From: Blasia pusilla
Taxonomy: Eukaryota > Marchantiophyta > Marchantiopsida > Blasiales
Assembly (NCBI GenBank): GCA_050084515.1
Contig: CM114275.1
Span: 19,964,001-20,028,000 of the forward strand
Direction of reading: 5' to 3'
Length of the DNA stretch: 64,000 nt
The position numbers and the translations under genes are program-made. Positions 24,897-34,965 of the stretch are shown here, in pieces. How positions within the stretch are numbered: the first letter of the stretch is position 1; every line of letters begins with the position of its first letter. Below the pieces are notes generated by a model. It saw nothing but the letters and a program-made list of their open reading frames with translations, ran no database searches and was not told the DNA's origin.

Positions 24897-25738
24897 CTAG
24901 TAAGGTATCCATAAGTCTCCTTGCTATGCAAAGTCCTTCTTTTAATAACGCTCAACTTTCCTTTCCATACTTTGGCCTTTGGATACTTGACTCTTTAAGT
25001 CCCCCTCTTTTGTTTTTCTGATGGATTTTCCATCATACATATTTATTGACGTTTGTCATTTCTTTCCACACTTAAATAGGCCATGAGTATAGTTTTAAAA
25101 GACAAGTGTTGTAAAGGAAGGGCATGATGTACCCCATATATTTGTCAATGTGGTATGTAATCCTCCCTTCATAGTATAAACTCGACTAATCACATATTGT
25201 CACTTGAAAAATATTTGGCTCTCCAAGGCATTATTTTGTGATCTTTAACATTTGATCTTTAGACTAATTTCTTTGAGAAAACCAACAAAATACGGATATA
25301 TCTACACATTCCAATCAAGTAATAGAAGTCACCTTAAATTCAAAGATAACACAACATACAACTTTTAATTAAGTTAAACACGCATTAATTTCCCGTAATT
25401 AGTCCATGACAATTGTTAATAAGATAGTGGATTGTAGGCTACTTAAAGCCTACTTTCTATTTTCAATTTTAGCGAGAGCCAAACTTGCCATAATACAAAT
25501 TATTGTTACAAATATCTATAAGCTCCCCATACAAGGCACGATATACAAATATGAATTTAAAAATTTTCTATTTTTAGCAAGATACTTTTTAAGGTAAAAA
25601 ATATAATTTTATCACTCGTTTAGAAATAGGAAGGAGATATCATTTATGTGGCCTTCTAAAAAAAAAAAGAATTCATCCATTAAAGTAAGTACCCATTTAC
25701 TATTCCAAGGAAAGAGACTCCTCCTTTAGTAGTATAGA
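24897..25738 (-). mobile_element. Candidate Helitron (about 842 bp)
   Basis: The minus-strand 5' end TCTATACTACTAAAGGAGGAG is a very typical plant Helitron start. It lies immediately against the 3' end of the element at 25739. The proposed 3' end is CTAG at 24897-24900, preceded on the plus strand by A. No clear GC-rich hairpin remains next to that end, so the left boundary is less certain than the right one. Confidence 0.4.
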
Positions 25739-25924
25739 CTAGTATGATGCCCTTGATATGCACGGGTGAGGGGGAAAACATTCTAGCATCCATTAAGTAT
25801 TTGGCCCTCTTAACTTAATTACTCCTTAAATTTAACATGTATTAGCACTAGAAGTGCTTTCAAAGGACAAGTATCAACATCGGAGGAGGGTTTCTCTAAC
25901 CCCATTCTCTGCTAATAGTATAGA
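25739..25924 (-). mobile_element. Short non-autonomous Helitron (186 bp)
   Basis: The minus strand starts TCTATACTATTAGCAGAG and ends with a stem-loop of the CCCGTGCGATGCACGGG family (three substitutions), then CTAG. The flanks are A on the left and T on the right of the plus strand, the expected AT target. The element abuts another Helitron's 5' end exactly at its own 3' end, giving a head-to-tail pair. Confidence 0.6.
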
Positions 25925-26445
25925 TTAGAGAAAAATCAATTCCTAGAGTAATCTTACGGGAAGAAAGAATAAAACAAGATTTTGATTGTTTAAAGCTTGT
26001 TTGGTTGAAGCTTTGAAGAATTGACCATTATTCTTGGGTGTTATGTCTTTCTTTTTTATAAATTATTACATCCACTACTATTGGGATCAATTAATAATAT
26101 GATTAATATTAGTCAATTCTCTCTTTGCCATGTATGCTTATGGTGGTATATGGGTGCTAAGTCGATTTGTAGTGAAGAGATCCACAATGCAAATTATTCC
26201 GTAAGAACTTCTCAACTATAGATGTAAATGGAGATGTGAGTCATAATGACGTTTGGATTTACTCCACTCCGTGTTAATACTTGTTTACTAATTCTATATA
26301 TTCTCCCTTGTTATTACGATTTCATGTACTATTAGTCATTTTTATCCATTTTCTTGTGCTTTTGTGTTAATAATTTTTTTTCTACTCTCTCCACTCCCTC
26401 TGTATTAATATTTTTTTCTCTATTTATATTAGTCATCGTTTCTTT

Positions 26446-26665
26446 AAGTATCTTCTTTCTAATTTCCTATCTTAATTTTATTTTTTCCCCATCAGTATTT
26501 AAAAAAACCCAAAACCAGACCACATACTACGAACAAAACAAGAATAACTCAATTCTCTTAGTATCTTCTTTCCAATTTTCTACAATAATTTAACTTTCTT
26601 CCCCATCAATATCATAAAAATCCAAAACCAAACCGCATACTACGAACAAAACATGAATAACTCAA
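26446..26665 (+). repeat. Tandem duplication of about 113 bp
   Basis: The segment from AGTATCTTCTTTCTAATTT through CATACTACGAACAAAACAAG is repeated once with substitutions. Copies are at about 26446-26555 and 26559-26665. Confidence 0.65.
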
Positions 26666-26939
26666 CTCCCTAGGGATCTCACTTATTTGATTGAAATTTT
26701 CATAATCGAAGAAGATTTGTATTTCTCTATTTTTGTGTTTTTAGACTAAATCTGTACTATGATCACATACATTATGCCTTTTGACATCGGATTATACAAT
26801 ACGTTGCAACGGCAAGACTAATTTATTTAAGTGAGCCCAATAGTAACCAAAATGTTTGAAAATTGCCAATTTGAGTCACTCCTAATTTATTTATTTTGAG
26901 CTCTTAATTGGACGTGGAGAATATGGGGCACCGTTCTTA

Positions 26940-28600
26940 GACATTGAGGTCATGGTGACATGTGCGTATGGAACCCTATCCACCCTCCCTGAACGCACCG
27001 AATGGGAGTAATGCTATGCGCGTGGAGGGAGAAGGTGGAGGAGGTGCAGTACTGTCACGCAGTGAGATGACAGTCCGTGTTTCCCGTCGACGTGTGAGTA
27101 GTTCAGGTTGACGAAGAGCGTCACAAATTCCTGACTGGTCAGTGTCGCGGGTTCCAATCCGGAGGAGAAGGGTGCAATGAACTGCGGATCCGACTTTGAG
27201 GTTGAGCCCTCCCGCGGCGATCGCTCGCTCGGTAGTCGAAATGCCGCTTAACATGCGGAGGAAAAGAGCGTCGGGATTTGGATGTATGAGAGGTTGAATA
27301 GTCCGTCGGTGGCATTGGATAGAATGGTGAGCGCCTGTTATCGTGGTAATACGGCGATGTGTGACGAATGGTGAAATATCTTTAGGCCGAATCACTAACG
27401 CACTCACTCATCCGATGCACGATCCCGCGTCGTCTACACACGGTCGTTATTGATTTGATGCTTACGGATTTGATCAGTCATTGTGAGCACGATCCTGCGT
27501 GGTGCAACAATCTTCATTGACTGGAACGATTTCGAGTCTCGGCAGAGTGGCACAGGAGCGATTGCATCACAGCAATCGTTTCGCCGTCATCGTAACAGGC
27601 AAACTTGGCATTTCTGGTGAGCTTGATAAGCTGGTCAAAACGGCCACGCCATTTATTTTGTGTGGTCGTGTTGCCTAATCTCTATCCGAGGCAGCAAAAA
27701 GTCCGTGGGACTCGATACCCATGGATGGCTAATTGAAGCGACCGTTGCAGATTTGGATGTTGCAGCACATCTTCTTTGTTGAGTGGGATGCCGAGATCGA
27801 AATATCCATTGACTTCGTCACGCCCGCTGCTAAGAGAGAATGGAGATTCCTTGCGAGATGCTCATCCTTCTTCCGGTCTTCATTGCGTTCTATGGAACTT
27901 CAAACACAGCCAGCCTTTCCGTTGGCTCATTTTCGATTTGCTTTGAAAATCACGATATTTCTTCACGTAAACTTCGGGAGCAGCGCCGAAGAAAATCCCG
28001 ATAATAGAGGAGAAGTTTCAAAAGGCCATACTCTTGTGACGCATTCATTACGTCTCCTTCGTCCACACAACAGCTGACAGCGCCTACGATTTTTAGACGA
28101 GGAAAAGCTCAGAAAACTCGGCCTCATCTCAAAGTGCGGGCACGGGAATCGATATTAGACCTCCAGAATCCTGATCCCATACCAATACGGTACATCGAAC
28201 TCATGTACCGAAAACTCTCATGTTTGCCTTATATTGCGCGTACGAAGAGTGAGTGCATTATGACACACAGTTTAGTCACGTCTCACCAGAGACACATTTT
28301 TCCTTCGTGTGGTGTAGTCCATCCAGTTCATGGATGATGGCGGAGATGTTGTTGTGCCCTCGGGATTCGGGGTACGTACGCAGCCTTAACGATTTCGGAA
28401 ACCACCGACTCGAAATTGGAAACAGAAACGCGGAGTGGCGCTTTGATTGGTACTGATAACGAGGGGAACAAGATCTTTGGGGAGATGGTGTCGGGCCCGA
28501 GTCGTCCACTCGTTAGGAGGACTTTTTTTTCCAAAAAGGGCATCTAAGCATATTCTCCCGTCATCCGCCCATTCATATGGCTTTATGGTTTGTTGGGGTA
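26940..28600. other. GC-richer island inside the AT-rich block
   Basis: Composition here resembles the 1-17 kb region rather than its surroundings. The longest frames (26976-27407 minus and 27733-28077 plus, 114-143 codons) start at non-ATG codons and show no recognised domain. It may be a displaced fragment of host sequence or a decayed gene. No exon structure could be defended. Confidence 0.35.
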
Positions 28601-28868
28601 CCGGTTGAAGAGCATGGGATTGAAATTTCATCGTCGTCATCTTGTCATCCAAAAGGAATTTTTGCTTACAATGAGAATTCTTAACATTCTATGTTGGTGT
28701 TTGAGCCCAGACGTATTGTTTGGGATCAGAGTTTCACTTCGAAATTTGTGGAAACAATTATCATGGCATGGACACGTGGATGATCTCAAGAGGATCGGTG
28801 ATTCTAACTTAATTTGTGTATATCTACATTTTTTTCTACGTTTCACATCTTGCTCGAATATATAAGCA

Positions 28869-28920
28869 ATAGTAAGAATGCCCGTGCGATGCACGAGAGT
28901 CAAATTAACAATGATAAAGA
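28869..28920 (-). mobile_element. Isolated Helitron 3' end
   Basis: The minus strand carries the stem-loop CTCGTGCATCGCACGGG close to a CTAT|T end, the equivalent of CTAG|T with one substitution. The adjoining GTCAAATTAACAAT (plus strand) also occurs just inside the 52371 end, so both belong to one family. The matching 5' end was not located. Confidence 0.4.
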
Positions 28921-29296
28921 TAGAATTTTTTATTTTATGGAGAACATGACGCCTTTGACCGTTGTTACGAACCCTTGATTGGAGAATCGCATGTATATGT
29001 TCAAACCTTCTAGGTTTAAGTGTATTTGAATGCATGTAACAAGGGCTTGCCCACCACCACCAACAATCTTCTCAACGGGAGGCATTTGATGGGTGAAGGT
29101 ACTTTTCCTAATATTGTAGGGGTCTTTCATTTTAATTACGATATCCACCCTCGTTGAATTTGCCCATCTTAGACCGAGCCTAAGCCTATAGAGGCAGGTT
29201 AAGGTATTGGAAGACACCAATGCCAAAAACCCATGATGTGCCACTAATCATGTTGCTTTAGGAACAATCTTTTTTCTAATCCTTTTCCTCTACTAT

Positions 29297-29364
29297 GTGT
29301 ATTCACAGCTAGTTTACCAATCGCGGGAGCGTGTATTCACAACTAGTTTGCCAGTCGCGGGAGC
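29297..29364 (+). repeat. 34-bp tandem duplication
   Basis: Two adjacent copies of a 34-base unit begin GTGTATTCACAGCTAG and end TCGCGGGAGC. They differ at three positions. Confidence 0.8.
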
Positions 29365-29883
29365 GGTAATTTAGTTGAAGTATAGTCGCATTTACCTTGC
29401 AAAGATTGTAAGTCATACACTCGCAAATTGTGATTGCAATGCGTCTCAAAAGTTCCATTTTCTTACACTTACTAAAATGGAGCAATTTGGAGGAGAAAGG
29501 GAATTTATGGCCAATTTTTTTTTTTGGTGAGTGCAACACAAATTTATTATGAGTTTTATATGAGTGCATCTAAAATTTATGTTGCGAGAGTTTTGTAACA
29601 TGGAAAACCCCTCCATTATGTGAATAGGGGAAAGCTCCACCTTTAGTCCCTCCAAATATCCCACCAAATAGAGCAGAGGTACATAAATGGATGTAGTCAT
29701 TAGAAGGGGTCACATCAATAAAAGAAAATGGAGGGCGTATCCAAAGCAAGGGAGGCTCTTCTGAATCGAGTGCATGGTGAAAGTAAAAAAGTACTAGTAC
29801 CTAGAGTAGAAGTGAAAGGAAAACAATGGGCCTCGACTAATGAGAAAACTGAAAATATCCCTACAAAGATGACTTAAGCACAT

Positions 29884-30189
29884 GGTTGCACAAAAACGGA
29901 CAAGTCCTTCCTTCGGACGGACATGGACGGACAAGTCTAGACATGTCCACTGACATGGGTTCCAAAAGGTGGAACCCACACTTTTAGTTCATGATGGAAG
30001 ACAATGCAAGGATGAGAGGAGCAATGAGTGAGGAGGAAGTGGAGGTGGAGGGAGGAAGAAATGGGGGAGTATGGAACACGAAGGCAAGTAAGGAGAATGA
30101 GAAAGAAGAAAAAGGTGGGGCCCATACGAACAAGTCCTTTCATAGGACGGACATAAGTCCATGGACACGGACTTTGTCCACATGCAACC
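29884..30189. mobile_element. MITE-like element, copy 1
   Basis: The ends form imperfect inverted repeats. The left end begins GGTTGCACAAAAACGGACAAG and the right end, read on the minus strand, begins GGTTGCATGTGGACAAAGTCC. The interior is purine-rich on the plus strand and carries ACCCACACTTTTAGTTCATG. A second copy at 33209-33541 shares ends and interior. No coding capacity is seen. The superfamily is uncertain because no clear target duplication was found. Confidence 0.5.
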
Positions 30190-31914
30190 TTGCTTAGACA
30201 AGGAAGGTGAAAGAAAAATTGTCAAACAAAAATTATTTTCCAAACTAGAGAGAAGGCTTTTTTTAACAGAACGATGAGGGTTGGAAAAAATCGCAAGTGA
30301 TAGTTTTAACAAACATTTGACCTAAAAATATTTGTGATTGGATATTGCCGCCAAGCATAAGAATGGAACTGAAAATAGAAGCCTTTGGACACACCTCTCA
30401 ATTATTAAAAACTTGACATATCAAAATTATTTGAAAATATAACCCCTTCATAATTGAAGAAATGAGGCATTCTTATCCCTTGTTTTGATAAAGAACAAAT
30501 AGCGTCTTTATTTGGAAACATAAAGAGTCCCCTCCCCTTTTCCGACTCCACACTCATGCCACTTCCCCATTTACAAAGAAAATATTTCTCTTAATTTGGA
30601 AAGATAACTTTAGAATAACTATTCTTATTCCTCTTCCTCATCTTTGACCCCATTGTTTCTCTCTAAATAAAGTAAAATTATCCCTTAAAACTTCAAATTT
30701 AATTTAAAACTTTTAAGAAATTATTTCAAATTGGATAAGCTAGGAAAAATTACCAAATATAAGAGAGATTGGGAATTTTTTGGAAGTTCTTGACTAGAAA
30801 ATGAATCATTAAGATCATGATTATATTGGTGTAGTCAAACTTTTAACCACTAGAGGAACTTATCATAGTCATATATGTATGACACAAATAGTAACAAATA
30901 TCTCTTCATAATGTAATAATCATAACTTACTACTTGTTTGGTTAGTGTAGTCATATTTGATTAATACTAACCATTAAAGCATTTACTACTATTTTTTTCT
31001 CTCCTATCCAATGATTACGACCAACCTATATTAACATAAGAGTAGAAAAAATACTTTGCCACATTTTTGAATTATATGCTTGATTCTTTTGTTATTACAA
31101 AGAAAATGTCTTATAGATACAATATTACAAAAATTCAGAACATTCTAAAATTTATGATTTTTTTTCATGGTGACATTGTGGCCATATGGTGAATAATTAT
31201 ATTTTAGTTTAGATCCACAACAAATGTGTAAGAGGAGTTGTAATTAAAAAAATTATTATAGAAGTCAAATTAAGTATAATTTAGTATTTAAGATTCTTAT
31301 AGGATGATCTTAAAATTTTATAATATATTAGGATTTCCTTGATCACCTTCTTTGCAAGTTATGAGGTCATCCATCTATCCAACTTACAATTTTTGGAATA
31401 ACAATACAAAAACATGCGTATCAACTTGAAGAGATATATTGCAAACCAACTCAAAGTCATGTTGTTATCTTAAAATGATGTAATAGCTTATGTGGGCATC
31501 ATAAAAGGATGCATGGATATTTTCTGGTGCCATTTTTTTTTTTACATGAAATTAAAAACCAAATTTGGAATTTTGACTCTCACTTTTATTTCAATTCCCT
31601 TATCCAAAAAATATGTATATTGTTGAAGAACTTGCTTGCAACTAAGTTTTTCTCTACTCTTCCAAAGTCTTAGTTAAATGGATAAGATATTATCAGAACT
31701 TCTTTAGTTTAACAAAAAAAACATATATTTTCATTTTTCATAAGACATGGAGCTCCATTTGCTTTAATAAAATCCACATATTTTTCCCATGCGCGTTCTC
31801 ATCAATTTATTTTTTTAAATTTAAATTTTAGAAACAAGAAATATTTAGTAACACACTTATGGTTGAATTCATTTTTTTTAATATCGTATAAGATGGTTTT
31901 TTTTAAATCAATTA

Positions 31915-32060
31915 CAATGATTGCCTTTTGTACACAAAATTGTACTCATTGGATTATTTTTTAACTTTCAAAATTTTAGTAAATTAATCAACGGCAATGA
32001 TCGCCTTTTGTACACGAAATTGTACTCCTTGGATGCTTTTTGAACTTTAAAAAAATTAGG
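31915..32060 (+). repeat. 80-bp-period tandem duplication
   Basis: CAATGATTGCCTTTTGTACAC and the following sequence recur 80 bases later with several substitutions. The second copy is shorter. Confidence 0.7.
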
Positions 32061-32849
32061 AAAGTATCCTACTAGATTACATGAATGATTTAGACATTGT
32101 TATATATTATCTTGTATTATTTGAAATAAAAATATTTTTTAATTTATTTAAACTATTTATTAAGCTATATATGGAATTCTACATTCTTGAATATTTATCA
32201 AATATTTCAATGTAGGAATAAGTTGTAAGAAAGTATGAGTTTTATAAAATACAAATGTACACAAAAGGCAAAGTGATATTTATATATGTATTTACATATA
32301 ATAATATATGGGTGGCTAATGAAAGGCTTCATTGTGGGACTAGTGGGACAAGTTCAAATGTTTTGGCGGAACGAGACGACAAATATAATCGAGGGAGAGA
32401 TGGAGTGTGGATGGAGCTGATGGATGAAGGAAAGGTGAGAGGTCAAAGTGGGATCTTGATCGAGGCATATGGATAGAGAGAATGGATGTAGGGATGGATG
32501 CACACATAAAGGATAGGGGAGGATAGGGCATATGGATAGACATAAATATTTTTCATTTCGTCCATATGATCGAAACACTTGTCGTGTGCACATCATCTAC
32601 ATGATGTGGCAGTCGTGACAATATGATTCACCTTTCCATGTGCCTTCGGCGTCGGAGCGCAAAAACATATATTTTTTTTGCTTACTTCTTCTCTCGACCT
32701 TTATTCGCTTGCGAATGAAGTGAAAGGTTTCTAGTACTCAAGTCATGTTAGCAAACCCTTCTAGTCATCCGAACCATATGGAAGATATGACTTGGCTTTT
32801 GTGTATCTAAGAGTAACTTTTAATTTTTAGTCATGGATGGAAATTTACA

Positions 32850-32925
32850 TGGTTGCACGGAAATATACTTTGTTTGACCACGAGACGGACATGTCCAACC
32901 GGTCCCTCGTCTGGATTTTTTTGAT
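32850..32925. mobile_element. MITE-like element, terminal fragment
   Basis: The sequence ACATGGTTGCACGGAAATATAC, followed by a GAGACGGACATGTCCA block, resembles the left end of the two full copies at 29884 and 33209. It then loses similarity. Confidence 0.35.
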
Positions 32926-33208
32926 ATCTCACTCAGACACATAGGCTCAGAATGCAAGAACACATGCAAGCTCAGGATCCAATTAAGGGAGGCAGGTAGG
33001 GATCGAATGGATATTTGGGCTATGAGCCCTCACTTGCCCTACACCGGCCCGTAATAGCCCGCAAAGGGCATCTGCGAAGGCCATGAGGGATATAAAACAG
33101 ATGGCAAGAATGGGGAACATGTCTTTGGACTAGGTACAGGCTAGTGGAGCCCAAGTCTACGTTGGGGGCAGGATGGGCCCAAGTGTAGGCCGTGGGAATC
33201 CGACCCAT

Positions 33209-33541
33209 GGTTGCACAAAAAACAAGTCCATCCTAGTGACGGACAAGTTTGGACATATCCACAGACATGGATTGCAAAAGGTGGGGCCCACACTTATAGT
33301 TCATGGTGGAAGGCAAGGCAAGGGTCGACACGGCAATAAGGAGGGAGGGAGTGGAGGTGGAAGGAGGGAGAAACGAGAAAGTGCGGATCACAAAGGCAAG
33401 TGGGGGGATGAAAAAAAATGAGGAGATGGGGCCCACATGGACAAGTGCTTCTATAAGACAGACGTAAATCCATGTAAATGGACATGTCCGTCCTAGGGAA
33501 ATGCATAAGTCCTCGGACACAAACTTTTTCCATATGCAACC
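33209..33541. mobile_element. MITE-like element, copy 2
   Basis: This copy has the same orientation and organisation as 29884-30189: GGTTGCACAAAAAACAAG at the left, TGCAACC at the right, an ACCCACACTTATAGTTCATG-like interior, then a purine-rich stretch. The two copies differ by many substitutions and small indels, so both are old. Confidence 0.5.
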
Positions 33542-33840
33542 TGAGCAATATGTGACTCATATAAGTTATAAAACCCAATCATGAAATCAAGGCTTTTTTC
33601 TAGTGATTCGTATATCAACTAAATGGTACCAAAATCGATTATTAAAAGAACTTATAACTGTAAAAAAAAAATTCATTCTCTCTCTTTACTTTCATAGCTT
33701 GTTGGAAGGAAATATTTTGAAAATAGTGCAAAAGAGGGTTCACATATAGCATAGAGAGCTTTATAATCCAAGGGGCTTTACTCGAACTATGGCATGCTTA
33801 CTAGAAAATAGGGAAGTGCAATCCCATAGGCTCAAACAAC

Positions 33841-33925
33841 TAGCAATTCTATTGGCTAAAAAGGACATGTGTTAAAAGGAGAGGTGATCTCAAAATGAAG
33901 AGGCACTCTCCAAGAATAACATAAA
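33841..33925 (-). mobile_element. Helitron 5'-region remnant
   Basis: The plus-strand sequence TAGCAATTCTATTGGCTAAAAAGGACATGTG...AGGCACTCTCC resembles 17249-17320. Its last part resembles the 5' portion of the Helitron at 22883-23069. It stops exactly where the next Helitron end (CTAG at 33926) begins. Confidence 0.35.
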
Positions 33926-34143
33926 CTAGTTGAGTCCCACAATCTTGTGCATATAATAATATACACCCAGACCCGTATATATGCATGCCCCGTGCATATA
34001 CGCCCTTCTGAAATACGTGTTGGTTTAGGATAACACGTGTCGTGTTCTGCACGTGTCGCCATGTCAAAGGCACTCCTCAAATTATAGTGTCATGTTCTGC
34101 AGGTGTCGTAATGTCAAAAGCACTCCTCAAATTATAACATAGA
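33926..34143 (-). mobile_element. Short Helitron with duplicated 5' region (218 bp)
   Basis: The minus strand starts TCTATGTTATAATTTGAGGAG after A and ends in CTAG followed by T. A GC/AT mixed inverted repeat (GTATATATGCATG facing CGTGCATATAC) lies about 45 bases from the 3' end, farther than usual. The first 100 bases of the element are a 50-bp tandem duplication (34037-34086 and 34087-34136). Confidence 0.4.
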
Positions 34144-34965
34144 TGACTGGGAAAAAAGTTTGATTGTTAAGAATTGCAACAAAGACTGTAGATTGAAAAA
34201 ATGCAGCGAGTTCACTATGGAGGAACCAACTTCCACCTTCTAAAGTTGACTACTGATTTTCCCTACCTCAGCATGGAAGTGATTTCATGTCCCAAACATA
34301 TCATCCCACTATATTTTCTCTGAAAGATGATGGGACATCCCGCACATACAACATGGCCAATTTAGATTGTGCCTTCCCAACCATTTCATGTACAAGGGCA
34401 CATGATTCCGTACCATGACAACAGGTTTAATAGTTAGCGATTCATCATCCAAAAAACTGTCTAATATCATCATACATGTGTGAAAGAGACTATGGTATCC
34501 GACTCATGTTTGACACTCCCTATTGAATGGACATCCCCCAACTCATATAAGTCCACTCTATAAGTCCTATTAAGTATATTGAGTTGGGTATCAGCAATGA
34601 TATCATGACTATAATATAATATCACTATCTTCACAAGCAAACCTCTTCTCACATTGACTTTTCCTGATTTGGAATTCCTATCAAATCATTAGACAGGTGA
34701 ATATGGCCCCAGATTTCAGAGTACCTTCCCAACACAAGGCTTCTCAGTTTACAACTCCTACTAAACAATTTGAAGTGTAGGTCCCATGATTGCAGAGCAC
34801 ATTCTCGGCACTAAACTTCAGCAATAGACCGTGTCACATTGTACACCTAAAATAACTTGATACAAATGCCATGACTGATGCTTGGTTTGAGAGCAGGTGC
34901 AAGGGAGTGGTGTGCTCTTTATTGTCTAAAGTGTCCAACAAGTGATGCAAGCTCAGCTCTGGTAG

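Larger units (their letters stand above)
17191..34965. other. AT-rich, repeat-dominated block without intact genes
   Basis: Base composition drops sharply at about 17.1 kb and stays AT-rich to about 34.2 kb. Interruptions are a GC-richer island at about 26.94-28.6 kb and smaller ones near 23.4-23.9 kb. No intact host gene was seen. Contents that can be named (copia remnant, Helitrons, MITE-like copies, tandem duplications) are listed individually; the remaining stretches are featureless to me. Confidence 0.6.
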
